Assembly: GCF_032854445.1 (NCBI RefSeq)
Contig: NC_088304.1
Location: forward strand, 558,001-622,000
Direction: 5' to 3'
Length of the DNA: 64,000 nucleotides
Source: Liolophura sinensis
Lineage: Eukaryota > Mollusca > Polyplacophora > Chitonida > Chitonidae
Shown: piece by piece, positions 13,601-24,400 of the stretch
Position numbering within the stretch: position 1 is the first letter of the stretch
Layout of the letters: every line of letters starts with the position of its first letter
Notes under the pieces: generated by a model
Seen by the model: only the letters and a program-made list of their open reading frames with translations
Database searches by the model: none
What the model was told of the DNA's origin: nothing
Translations under genes and position numbers: made by a program

Positions 13601-16003
13601 TACTTTTGGATTTGAGATTTGTCGAGGTCTTAGGTATTGTTCTATCGGCGGCTCGTTATACAAGCTGATTAAATTTTAATTTAGGATCATCTGCTACATT
13701 GAGAGTCTCTGAGATATCAGCCTCACAGAACATCTCAAATGCGATCCAGTCTGCTTTATCGAACTTTCACCTACCTACACGTTCTAAAGAATTAGAAGTA
13801 ATATGATCTAGGAATATGGTCACTACCACAAAGATGGTGAGAGGCTCGTGAGTCTTAACGCTACTCTAGCGTACTAACCGTAGCGTACTCCCATATACAA
13901 CCTAGAAAATTGTATAAATATACAGATAATTAAAGAAACCTGTATTTATGATATCATTAAATACTTAACAACCACATGGTCAGCAATGCTGTCAGATATA
14001 TCGAACATGGAGTGGACTGTGTTGCACATTTCTCAAACATGAGTTTTGCAGTCAACTGGGATATGTTAAATATCCAACAAACTCAATGATCCAGTCTCGT
14101 TCAGGAATAGTAAAATTTACATTCCTACGTCACGCAACAATAAGACATAATGTCAGCTTAAAATATGTAGGTCAACTGAAGCTATCTTGGTGTCTTTAAA
14201 CAAGTAATTGTTTACACCCTAAGTATTTTAGTTGAAATAGATTGCCCCAAAGTAGCAATATTATTGCATAAAGACATCCAAGGAGTAAGAAATTAAGTAA
14301 GTTGAGGAATGGTAAAGGTCAACCGGCGAAGGTATTTGTGAGTGAGTGAGGGCTTGGGTTTTAACGTCGTACCGACAATTACCTAATACATTATTTCTTT
14401 ACTTATTTCATTATATTTCTGGACTATATTAATACATGCAATTAGAGGATAAGTGACAGTCAGAAATATTTCCCTTCAGAGAGGAGGACAATTTAGTACA
14501 TCTGAAAACAAAAAACTGACGGCAACTGTTTCCCCACACTGTAGCAAAGATCACCTTGTAGATACAGATGTGCTCATGTGATAAATGTCTTCTTTGAACA
14601 TGAAGGCATTGAGCACATGCAATCCCATTAAACATTTGTGGGGCCAATCAAAATTATACTATATCGCCCTGTTGTGATGGTGTCCGATCTTGATGACGTT
14701 AGACATGTGCTTCAGGAGGAGTTGTTAGTCATCCCTCAAAATAGGATCACATGCCTTATTTGTGTGGAGGTTATACCAGATTTTAACATTATCCGAGCGT
14801 ACAGGCAGTTAAAATTATCTCCAACTGTAAAAGTTTCAAAATCCGACCTGTAATGAGTTTGCGCATGCTTATGGGTGTACGTCTGTATCAACAGGGTAAT
14901 CCTTGCTACAGTGTGTTGACAGTGTTCACAACGATTTTGCAAACATCTTGGGAAATGTCAAACATTGTTTAAGGGGTGGGGTGGGGGTGGGGATGGGGAT
15001 GGGGGTGGGGACGTACTTTTGATGCGCTGTCTATAAAGTTAATATTTAATCTCAATTTTCAAAAAAAAAACCTTTCTTGATCCTTTTACTTGATTGTTAT
15101 TACGTAGGTATATAGTAATACAGTTTAATCATCCACCCCTTTAACAAATAAGTCTTGAATGTTGAAACGTGCTCACATTATACGAAGACATTGCATTTAA
15201 ACGACAAAAATCACATATTACCTTTACTTGCTAGCACAATTTAAAGGAATCCACTTTCCTGGGTGGTACTTCCCTGTGTGTAGACACAGCAATGATTGTG
15301 CAGCCAAAACAATCAAAAGGTGGACGAGTAGGCGTTGGTCGAAATTATCGCCGAGACAACTCACACAAACATTCACTAGGTCACGTTCATATCCGTTGTG
15401 CGGGTAAAGTCAAACTCGGGGTATAGCAAAACTCCTAAACATTTTTGCCACACAGTTAGTACTCACAATGACACTTTTAGCGGTTGTAATGCTGGATAGC
15501 TGTATTGCAGAAAACGTGTACTTTAATAGGTAATAAGCAAAATGCATAAACAAGAATAAAGTACATTAAATTAGATTCAGTTAAGCTCAATACAAGATGA
15601 TTTTATGCGAATAAAACAATCCAGATCTAGACCTAAGTAACCACTGAAACACTAATTAAATGTATTCCCCGGTTTTAACGGTTTGTGGAGCCTAGGCGAC
15701 AATAAGCGATCGATGATCTTGTTTGAGTATAATTATGAACTATTTCATAAGAAAATCTTTTTATTTAAAATCGTGAAAAATTTTTATTCAGACATAGCAA
15801 TTGACTTACCTAGACACACTCCCCTTAATGCCATTTGCACCACGATAGGCTTTGAGAATTTGTACCACCTGTTTATTAGTTTGTAAAGGAAACTCTTGCC
15901 CTGTTAAATTGATAAAATATTTCCACTTAAATCTCAACAGTTCTCTCATGCAGATCAGGTCGGCATCAAGGACAGAAAACGTGCCCCAGTGTACCAACAC
16001 AGC
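7668..16003 (-). CDS. Core-2-type beta-1,6-N-acetylglucosaminyltransferase (GT14), C-terminal exons
   Basis: Three minus-strand exons join in phase: 16003-15810, 8341-8115 and 7981-7668 (stop). Together they give about 244 residues, matching the C-terminal half of the GCNT/core-2 GlcNAc-transferase family (usually about 430 aa). These Golgi enzymes add GlcNAc from UDP-GlcNAc to O-glycan cores. Visible family blocks are HWGTFSVLDADLICM and WKYFINLTGQEFPLQTN (exon 1), PPPFNITLMKG, VPDETFYATINY with the PDE glutamate that serves as catalytic base in C2GnT, and GKHVRDICIFNVGDL. Splice sites are AG/GTAAGT at 15810, CTGTTTCAG at 8341, G/GTATGT at 8115 and CCGTAG at 7981. The N-terminal half (membrane anchor, first part of the GT fold) was not found. 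Upstream of 16003 the sequence is a MULE transposon, so the gene may be 5'-truncated, or its first exons may lie elsewhere. The 7.5-kb intron is full of LINEs. Confidence 0.8.
8485..8715 (+). mobile_element. SINE family B fragment
   Basis: Contains the body of the second SINE family: GGTTGGCCCAGTGTCAG, a diverged GGGGTGTCGCGTATGGTGTC and CGCCCTGCCACAAGG. The tRNA head and the tail are missing. It lies in the large intron of the GT14 gene. Confidence 0.65.
8716..9520 (-). mobile_element. LINE fragment in the GT14 intron
   Basis: Diverged pieces of the same LINE in order on the minus strand: an RT-to-RNase H stretch (about 9280-9520), a post-RT stretch (9105-9220) and a C-terminal stretch (8716-8990). 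Deletions between them leave only short open segments. It is older than copies 1-4, judging by its substitutions. Confidence 0.65.
9549..13190 (-). mobile_element. I-clade LINE, copy 2, 5'-truncated
   Basis: The 3' end is marked by (ATTC)n on the minus strand (9550-9574) after the family's 3'-UTR motif GATGTGGCGTTAAA. Reading 5' to 3': endonuclease start with IIQCYCRGL and ALCLQETHLKT (about 13160 downwards), endonuclease end (12708-12917), linker, RT (12004-11405) with GFRKGRSTLDHLVRFE, FFDLEKAYD, MGVPQGSI and the catalytic LYVDDFLICYR, a post-RT region (10424-10860), and RNase H with CWTPSHIGIHGN and DREAKAA (9762-10145). The RT block is open for about 200 residues, so this copy is younger than copy 1. 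An insert at 10872-11208 splits it. ORF1 is absent. It lies in the GT14 intron in the sense direction. Confidence 0.88.
10872..11208 (+). mobile_element. Insert in LINE copy 2, second copy of the exon-carrying sequence
   Basis: About 330 bp homologous to part of 1277-2130, in opposite orientation. The open segment holds ASVKRCFGNGYCDYRLEM and FTDYEWYTNVGHDAY, with one codon more than the other copy, so the indel kept the frame. The acceptor-like TGTTACAG of copy 1 reads TGTTACCG here. The LINE loses about 16 bp at the junction (around its CTKALDII codons). Confidence 0.5.
13189..13830 (-). mobile_element. LINE fragment next to copy 2
   Basis: A separate minus-strand piece of the same LINE (RT start, linker, end of endonuclease) lies directly upstream of the 5' limit of copy 2. 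The order of domains starts again, so it is not part of copy 2. Confidence 0.75.
13831..15809. other. Intron sequence, no recognised gene; G-rich tract
   Basis: This is the upstream part of the GT14 intron. Short open frames at 14429-14942 on both strands show no recognised domain. A G-rich tract of GGGGTGGGGATG type lies at 14976-15013 and could fold as a quadruplex. The rest is AT-rich with nothing further recognised. Confidence 0.5.
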
Positions 16004-16610
16004 CTGGAAATGTGTTATACGGGGCTGCAAGGCAACCATTACAACCAGAGACGGAATGCTAAGTCATGTTGCACAACATGGGCACACCACCCAGCTCCAT
16101 CCTTTAGCCGACTGGTTGAACAGGTGAAAAACGTTATTAGACAGAGAACGAGGGAAAAATTGACACCACTTCCTCAGATTTATGACGACGAACTTACGAA
16201 TTTTGGTCTAGAATTCCATCCACTCACCATTCAGGCTGACTTTGAGAGACCGTTTCACAGTGCCGTTCGCGCGGTTTACCCTCATTCCCAAGTCAAAGGT
16301 TGTTTTCTTCCATTTTTCACAAGCCATTTGGAGAAATACACTGAAGCATGGATTGCAGTAACCACGTCGTGATGACCTGGACATTAAAACCGTTGTTCGC
16401 CGAGCATTCGCCTTACCTGTAGTACTACCTGAATGCGTTGAGGACGTTTGGGTTAACGCTGTCTCCAAAGCACAAAACAACACAAACGTTTCGGAGTTTA
16501 TGGACTACGTGATGTTAGCCTGGACTGAAGGGGTTTGGCATAAAGAAGTGTGGAACCACTACACAACCGGTCTAAAAACAACAAATAATGTAGGGGATGG
16601 CATTATCGAT
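15996..16610 (+). mobile_element. FLYWCH/MULE (Mutator-like) transposase remnant 1
   Basis: Starts within a FLYWCH zinc finger (WKCVIRGCKATITTRDG, then a Q-H-G-H pair), continues with VIRQRTREKL and IYDDEL, then jumps by an internal deletion to a C-terminal MULE segment (DFERPFHSAVRAVYPHSQVKGC), followed after a frameshift by VVRRAFALPVV and EDVWVNAV. The first part of the FLYWCH motif is missing, so the element is truncated at about 15996, exactly where the GT14 exon begins on the other strand. The catalytic core is deleted. No terminal inverted repeats were found. Confidence 0.8.
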
Positions 16611-16634
16611 TGAAAAATGTAAAGATTTATCAGA

Positions 16635-16987
16635 CTACCCATGTAGCCGTCATCTTGGCACTTGACAGGGGACAAAGGATATGATTGCTCGGGCTGGTTC
16701 GGGATCAACATGGCCGTATGGTGGCGCTAACAAAATCCTGCACCAAAACTCGGCAGAACTGAAATGATTTTCTGGCACAGAAATGTAGAATAAAATGGGC
16801 GCCAATATATGGGAGAAAGGCTCGATCAATGTTGCCCCGCTAACAGTAGTCTTTGTAGAATTTTTGGATGAGACCGGAAAACTTGGGGACTAAAAAGATC
16901 CCCCAAAAAAGGAAAATAATATTCAGGCTACCCATGTAGCCGTCATCTTGGCACTTGACAGGGGACAAAGGATATGATTGCTCAGGC
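16635..16987 (+). repeat. Direct repeat pair between the MULE remnants
   Basis: A 60-bp sequence (CTACCCATGTAGCCGTCATC at its start) occurs at 16635-16694 and again at 16928-16987, nearly identical, 293 bp apart. Between them is unrecognised sequence. The pair may record the duplication that produced two MULE pieces. Confidence 0.75.
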
Positions 16988-17235
16988 TGGTTCAGATTTA
17001 TTTTCATCGCTTAAAATTATACATAAAATGCTGCTTACAGGGAAGCGGAAGGTAGGAGGGTGTACTCAGCCGCCAGTTGTATTATAAATCTCGTTAAGTG
17101 AAATAGATTCAACAGGAGCCTGCACATTCTCCATCATACTGTAGCATCCGATCGGAGGTCTACCGGCAACGGAAAAAGACCATACTTACAGTCCCCAAGA
17201 GTCCAAGTGAGATAACACTGGATAGTGAATAGACA

Positions 17236-17725
17236 TTGACCAAAAATGGTGAGCCTTTCGTATTGGAATGTAATGGGATAGATGACAGAATCCTTTTGTT
17301 TTCCAGTAGAGAGAACCTGACCGAAATCTGTCTGTCACCCATTGTCTTGTGTGATGGCACGTTTTACATCGCCCCAGCCATATCTGACCAGGTTTACACC
17401 CCCCGCTGTCTCCAAGAAGAGCAGGTCATCACAATGCCGCGGTTTTCCGCCAAGTCAAAGGTTGTTTTCTTCCATTTTTCACAAGCCATTTGGAGAAATG
17501 CACAGAAACATGGATTGCAGTAACCACGTCGTGATGACCCACCCGGACATTAAAACCGTTGTTCGCCGAGCATTCGCCTTACCTGTAGTACCACCTAAAT
17601 GCATTGAGGACGTTTGGGTTAACGCTGTGTCTGAAGCACCAAACAACACTAGCAAGGCAGCGACCCTAGAGAAGGAAGTACAGAAACTAGGACGAGTTCT
17701 TAGGACAACTGAAGATAAGGCATGA
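17236..17725 (+). mobile_element. MULE transposase remnant 2
   Basis: Keeps a different part of the transposase: IDDRILLFSSRENL and the start of the catalytic domain with LCDGTFYIAP and QVYT. After an internal deletion it has KVVFFHFSQAIWRN, VVRRAFALPVVPP and EDVWVNAVSEAPNN. About 200 bp is nearly identical to remnant 1 (from AGTCAAAGGTTGTTTTC onwards), so both descend from one family and separated recently. Frames are broken. An AATAAATAAAAA run at about 17849 may be its polyadenylation site. Confidence 0.8.
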
Positions 17726-18225
17726 CGGCGTGGAAATTAATGCTGTTGAGTTTGCTGGCCGTGCTTCCCGAGTCGGGCACCTTGGCTAGTATATGTTTGA
17801 TGTGTATGTGTATTCTAAGTTACTTGTAATATGTTACTTAAACATTTTAAATAAATAAAAACAGTTTACCAGTGTACGTTATATTCTTGTGCTAATCTTA
17901 CCACAACTGTAAATTAATCTTAACTTAGCATGGAGACTCGCCAAGTACTTTGGGGAGAGTTCCCAGCTGTATAATCCATAATCCCCCTTTTGTTCACGGT
18001 TTAAGAAATGCAGACTGGGTCTCCTTTCGCCTACCTCCATTTCCTAATTAAAATTCAAGAAGTAGGCGAAACGAGGCTAAACCATTATAAATAGTGTGGA
18101 CCGGAATTACACGAGTCCGGGGATTTCTCGGTAGGAACATGAACCTGTGCATATAAGATTAATAAAAACTATCGGTTGTTATTTTCCGCTAGCTAACATT
18201 AGGCGGCGATTTTTTGGTTATATGT
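17726..18225. other. No recognised gene
   Basis: AT-rich sequence between the MULE remnant and the SINE that seeded the 68-bp array. It holds the AATAAA-like run at about 17849 and a region at 18000-18080 with an imperfect inverted repeat (TTTCGCCTAC and GTAGGCGAAA). Confidence 0.45.
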
Positions 18226-20180
18226 AGTCATTTATTTGTTTAGCGCCGTATTTAAAGACTTGTTTCACTTATGCGATGACGGTCATATGTATTTGAGGTT
18301 ATGATCCGTACTCATGAATATTTCACCTACGGCTTCCAGCATTATGGTAAGAGGAAACCGGGCTTGGCCCGAGGAAAACATCCTCAGGTAGACGTACGAC
18401 CGGATAGGACAGCTAGATTTAAACTCGCAGCGGTGAAGGGGTAAAACATCCGCAGGTAGACGTACGACCAGATAGGACAGCTAGATTTAAACTCACAACG
18501 GTGAAGGGGTAAAACATCCGCAGGTAGACGTACGACCGGATAGGACAGCTAGATTTAAACTCACAGCGGTGAAGGGGTAAAACATCCGCAGGTAGACGTA
18601 CGACAGGAGAGGACAACTGGATTTAAACTCACAAAGGTGAAGGGGTAAAACATCCGCAGGTAGACGTACGACAGGAGAGAACAACCGGATTTAAACTCAC
18701 ATCGGTGAAGGGGTAAAACATCCTCAGATAGACGTACGACAGGAGAGGACAACCGGATTTAAACTCACAACGGTGAAGGGGTAAAACATCCTTAGGTAGA
18801 CGTACGACCGGAGAGGACAACCGGATTTAAACTCACATCGGTGAAGGGGTAAAACATCCGCAGGTAGACGTACGACAGGAGAGGACAACCGGATTTAAAC
18901 TCACAGCGGTGAAGGGGTAAAACATCCTCAGGTAGACGTACGACTGGAGAGGACAGCTAAATTTAAACTCACAGCGCTGAAGGGGTAAAACATCCGCAGA
19001 TAGACGTACGACAGGAGAGGACAACTACATTTAAACTCACAGCGGTGAAGGGGTAAAACATCCGCAGATAGACGGAGGACAGGAGGGGACAACTGGATTT
19101 CAACTCACATCGGTGAAGGGGTAAAACATCCGCAGATAGACGTACGACAGGAGAGGACAACTAGATTTAAACTCACAGCGGTGAAGGGGTAAAACATCCT
19201 CAGGTAGACGTACGACAGGAGAGGACAGCTGGATTTAAACTCACAACGGTGAAGGGGTAAAACATCCGCAGGTAGACGTACGACTGGAGAGGACAACCGG
19301 ATTTAAACTCACATCGGTGAAGGGGTAAAACATCCGCAGGTAGACGTACGACAGGAGAGGACAACCGGATTTAAACTCACAGCGGTGAAGGGGTAAAACA
19401 TCCTCAGGTAGACGTACGACAGGAGAGGACAACCGGATTTAAACTCACAGCGGTGAAGGGGTAAAACATCCGCAGATAGACGTACGACAGGAGAGGACAA
19501 CTACATTTAAACTCACAGCGGTGAAGGGGTAAAACATCCGCAGATAGACGTACGACAGGAGAGGACAACTACATTTAAACTCACAGCGGTGAAGGGGTAA
19601 AACATCCGCAGATAGACGGAGGACAGGAGGGGACAACTGGATTTAAACTCACATCGGTGAAGGGGTAAAACATCCGCAGATAGACGTACGACAGGAGAGG
19701 ACAACTAGATTTAAACTCACAGCGGTGAAGGGGTAAAACATCCTCAGGTAGACGTACGACAGGAGAGGACAGCTGGATTTAAACTCACAGCGGTGAAGGG
19801 GTAAAACATCCTCAGGTAGACGTACGACAGGAGAGGACAACCGGATTTAAACTCACAACGGTGAAGGGGTAAAACATCGGCAGGTAGACGTACGACTGGA
19901 GAGGACAACCGGATTTAAACTCACATCGGAGAAGGGGTAAAACATCCTCAGATAGACGTACGACAGGAGAGGACAACTGGATTTAAACTCACAGCGGTGA
20001 AGGGGTAAAACATCCTCAGATAGACGTACGACAGGAAAGGACAACTAGATTTAAACTCACATCGGGGAAGGGGTAAAACATCCTCAGGTAGACGTACGAC
20101 TGGATAGGACAACTAGATTTAAACTCACAACGGTGAAGGGGTTAAACATCCTCAGGTAGACTTACGACTGGAGAGGCGTG
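18226..20180. repeat. 68-bp minisatellite grown from a SINE
   Basis: 18226-18375 is the beginning of a family A SINE (TTTATTTGTTTAGCGCCGTAT, then AAACCGGGC and CCCGAGG motifs). From about 18375 a 68-bp segment of the SINE interior repeats about 26 times to 20180. Each unit has ACATCCGCAGGTAGACGTAC, GGAGAGGACAA, ATTTAAACTCACAGCGGTGA and AGGGGTAAA. The same order (CCATCCGCAGGTTG, GTACG.CCGGAGAGGA, GGACTTGAACTCACAGCG) occurs once in ordinary SINE copies. Units are 85-98% alike. Overlapping minus-strand open frames of about 63 codons are by-products: 68 is not a multiple of three. Confidence 0.9.
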
Positions 20181-21480
20181 AGCAGCGTTGAAACATTCAA
20201 TATGGGCTATTCTCCCAAATACGTGTACATCTGAAATATTTCAGTATTTCAGCGATACTGTACATTTTAATGATATTTCAAAGTTATTGTAGGAGAACTA
20301 TTTTTAAGTATAAATTTTACTTTAACAGCTTGAAGAAAGTAGCTTTTTTATGTTATAAATGTTTCTGCAAGACTGCGATTTTTTCGTTTCCATGACATCA
20401 CCGATATAATACCAATGTGCTGTTAAACACTACTGACCTTTCATTCCTGACGTCCATGGGTAAATACCTAGATCTTACAATCCTTTTGATCATATGAAAA
20501 CTGTGTTTTGGTTGGTAGCGAACGCCGTAAGACCGACTGAAATTGCCACCGGGTATTTTCAGCTTATATAGCTGCTTAGACGAGGACGTGGCCAATGAAT
20601 GGTAAGGAATTAATTAATTGCATGCAAAACGATCGCCCACGGAAATAACAAAAAGATTTGCATACTTATCTATGAAACGCTAACTTCTCGCACACATATC
20701 TGTACAGACCTGCACAAAGGAGACATACAAAGATAGGGGTGATCAGGTTGTAATACTGGGTCTGAAAGAATTCGTGCCGAATACAAAAAACGCACAACTA
20801 GACGGCAGCATGACCGGTGATGCAGATAAAAGGTAATGCAGCTAGAGTTTGTATTCCAATCCCCTCAAGTGTGTAACCCGAATGCAGTGTTCTCGTGTCA
20901 GCTGATACGAATGTGTAACTGGAAAACAAGTAGTATATCAATACCGTTCTAACATTGGAGAAGGCTAACCTTGGAGAAATCGGAAGCAAAAATCGTGTTC
21001 GCGATCGGTGATCGCGTGTTCTACGTTGGCATCCGAGACCTCGTTCTCATGTGTGATCGACGCGATCGCGTAATTCGATTACGCCCCTGAATTCTGTAGG
21101 TGTATATTTATTTAAAGCATATTCCTCGATGAATACCACTAATTTTCAGGCTGCTCTGTCAGTGTTACCACAATGAGACGACTCTGTTAGATGAAACACT
21201 CAATATTATATGATTTTTGATGTTTTACGATTTTCGACGGGTGGATCTCCGTCGAGCAATCATTGTCACACAATCAGAGACAGCTCGCAAATCTATAAAT
21301 TGCCTATTAAAGGGCAGGATTTGACCTGCGCGGTATGGTTATTATATAATTAAAGACGTACAGCATGGAGAATAACTGAAATATGTAGGCTTTTGAGGCC
21401 TACATTTGGCTAACACTATCTTTGCTTATCTGAGCCTTGATCAGTGATGTGTGATAAATTGTAATCCGTATCGCTGCACT
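20181..21480. other. No recognised gene
   Basis: Unique-looking AT-rich sequence. Open frames at 20398-20595 and 20798-20989 on the minus strand show no domain. A GATCGCG-rich patch lies at about 21000-21070. Confidence 0.45.
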
Positions 21481-21499
21481 TATTTTTACCAAATTCTAC

Positions 21500-24400
21500 T
21501 TGAGCTAAGGGGATGGTGGTGTATAAGTGATTTCTCTTGAAGCGTATCTATCATATCTTCCCTAAACCTTTCGTTGAAGGCCTGTAATGTATCTATGCGA
21601 TCTTCCTCTCAGCCGACTTCCTCTCGTACTGATAAAAAGATGAAGTTAAAGCTTTTGTCCGACACACTTGATAATGCACATGATCCTTGGTCCGCTTTTA
21701 TCGTTCTCTCCACTAGGAGTGAACAAAAGCTGGCCTCTAAAATTCATCCTTTTCTGTTAACAAAGGGCTTTAGAAGGCGCAGCCGGCACTTCAAAAACCG
21801 TCAAAAAAACTACGATCCGGAGACATTCTTATCGAATGTTTCCGGAAACAACGGTCTAAAAATTTATTATCTTAAAATAAATTCTCCGACATATCTGTTT
21901 ATACATCTGCTGACAATTCCCTGAACAGCTGTCAGGGAATAATATATGATAGGGATGGAGATATCATAGAGTTATCTAAAGAACAAATATGTACAGAATT
22001 AAGATCACAGGGTGTTGCCAGAATGAAGCGCTGCATGAAAAGCTGGCAACATCTTCAAGCCAAATACATACCTTTTGACCTTCAATAGTACCTCTACCAT
22101 CGTATATCTACATTGGCCCGTATAGGGTTAATGTAGATTTATATATCCTTAACCCTACATGTTGTTTCACTTGCCAAAAATTTGGTCACGGTAAGGGCCA
22201 ATGTAAAAATAAACTGATTTGTTGCAGATGCGGCAGTGAAGGTCATGATGGTTTTGACTGCAGAAACACAGTTAAGTGTTGCAACTGCGGTGGATATCAC
22301 ATGACCTCCTCCTGGGACTGTCCGCTATTCCTTAAGGAAAAACAAATAATCAATATTAAAGTCAAAAACAATATATCTATCAGGAAGCCCGCAAAATAGT
22401 CTAACACTTCTCCGTAGACTTCGTTTGCCATTGTGGTCAAGCGAACTACAACATCTGTTGCTACTTAAACTTCCTTGACTTGGCCCATTGGAAACGACAA
22501 CCCTACTTTTATATCTTTACAACCTGCTGCTTAACCTGCGCTTAATTCCTGCTCAATTCAGACCACTGCAGTACAGCAAATAAATGCAGTAAATAATACA
22601 CAACAAACTGATACACCTGAACCTAATCAATCCAAAAACAAAACCGGAAGTAAATCTCATAATAATAATAAATGGCTCCACAGAGCGTCCCTCTAAGGCC
22701 ACTAGAGGCCCTGTCCGAACTTTTAATAGGTTTGGATCGTCAGAGGACGTTGGTTCTTCAACATCAGATGCGGATGTGATTTATTTATCACCCGCACCAA
22801 GGAGATCTTCCAGCCGATCTCCACGAAAGGGTCGCACCGGGTCCAAACATAAAGATAAATCTTCTATAAGTCTCCCTCCATAATATCTATAAATGACAAA
22901 ATTATACAGTGGAATTGTCGAAATAACACATCTAGTCCAATCCTTAAATCTTATTGCCCTTTGTCCTCAGGAAACACACCTGAAGACATCTGACAAGGAT
23001 AAAGCTATAGACGGCTCCTCGATCTTTATAAATAACAATATTATTCACAGCCCTGTTGCTCTGGATACAGAGCCCACGCCGTTTATAGTAATGGGAGATT
23101 TTAATTCCCATAACCCCCAATGGGGCAGTAATAATATAAATAATAAAGGCAAAGTAGTGGAAGACTTTTTATCTAAAGAGGAACTGTGTTATTTCATTGA
23201 TGGTTTTAGTACCTATTTACATCCAGGGAATAGTTCTTATTCTGCTATTGATTTCACTATCACAGATCCATCACTTCTCCTTGATCTTTCTTGGAAAGTC
23301 CATGATGATCTTTGTGGCAGTGACCATTTTCCTCTCATCCTAAAACATATCACTTTTAATTCTTTAGAACGTGTAGCTAGGTGGATATTCGGAATAGCAG
23401 ATTGGATCGCATTTGAGATGTTCTGTGAGGCTGATATCACTCCAGAGACTTTCAATGCAGAAGACGATCCTATATTAAAATTTAATGAGCTCGTATAACG
23501 AGCTGCCAATAGAACTATACCTAAGACCTCGACAAATCCAAAATCCAAAAGTAAATCCTGGTACGACAATGACTGTCGTAAAGCCATAAAGGACGGTAAA
23601 AAGGCTGAACACAGATTTAATCATTGTCCTACTGATAATAATTTAAACCAGGTTCGTATATTTAGAGCGAAAGCACGTCGATTACTCAAGTCCAAGAGAC
23701 GATCTTGTTGGCGGAACTTTTTCAGGCATTACGTCAAAAACACCCACGTGTAAGGTCTGGAACATGGTTCAGAAGTTTTAAGGCAAAAATAATAAAGCAA
23801 AAGTCCAGCATTTCAAAGATGGAAATAGTGTATTAACTTCTCCATCCAATATAGCCAATAAATTAGCTGAGACGATTTCCAAGAAATCTTCTGAGAATTA
23901 TACTTCAGAATTTCAACATATTAAAAACCAGAAGAAGAAAATTAAATTGCCCTATACGTTTAAAACGTTAGAAGATTATAATCGTCATTTTAATATCGAT
24001 GACCTTAAAATTGCATTAAAAAAGGCCCACAATACTGCTTGTGGGCCTGATAACGTATATTGTAAGTTTCTGAACCATTTACCACCTGAGCCACTTGAGA
24101 CTCTCTTGGACTTGCTTAATGATATTTGGATTAATGGTGATTTTCCATCATCATGGAGGAAGGCGTATATTATCCCGGTATATTTCGATCTCGAAAAGGC
24201 CCTACGACACCACATGAAAATATGGTATGTTAAAAGACCTCGCGAATATGGGATTAAAAGGTCCCTTACCAATATTCATATCTCAATGTTTAACTCATCG
24301 TCAGTTTAAGGTACGGGTTGGGTCCACTCTTTCTGACTCTTGCGAGCAGGAAATGAGTGTACCTCAGGGCAGCATTCTATCACCTACTTTGTTCACTATT

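Noticed and set aside
18419-20044. Many overlapping minus-strand open frames of about 63 codons with SSPVVRLPADVLPLHRCEFK
   Set aside because: They restart every 68 bp, and 68 is not divisible by three. They are by-products of the minisatellite, not genes.
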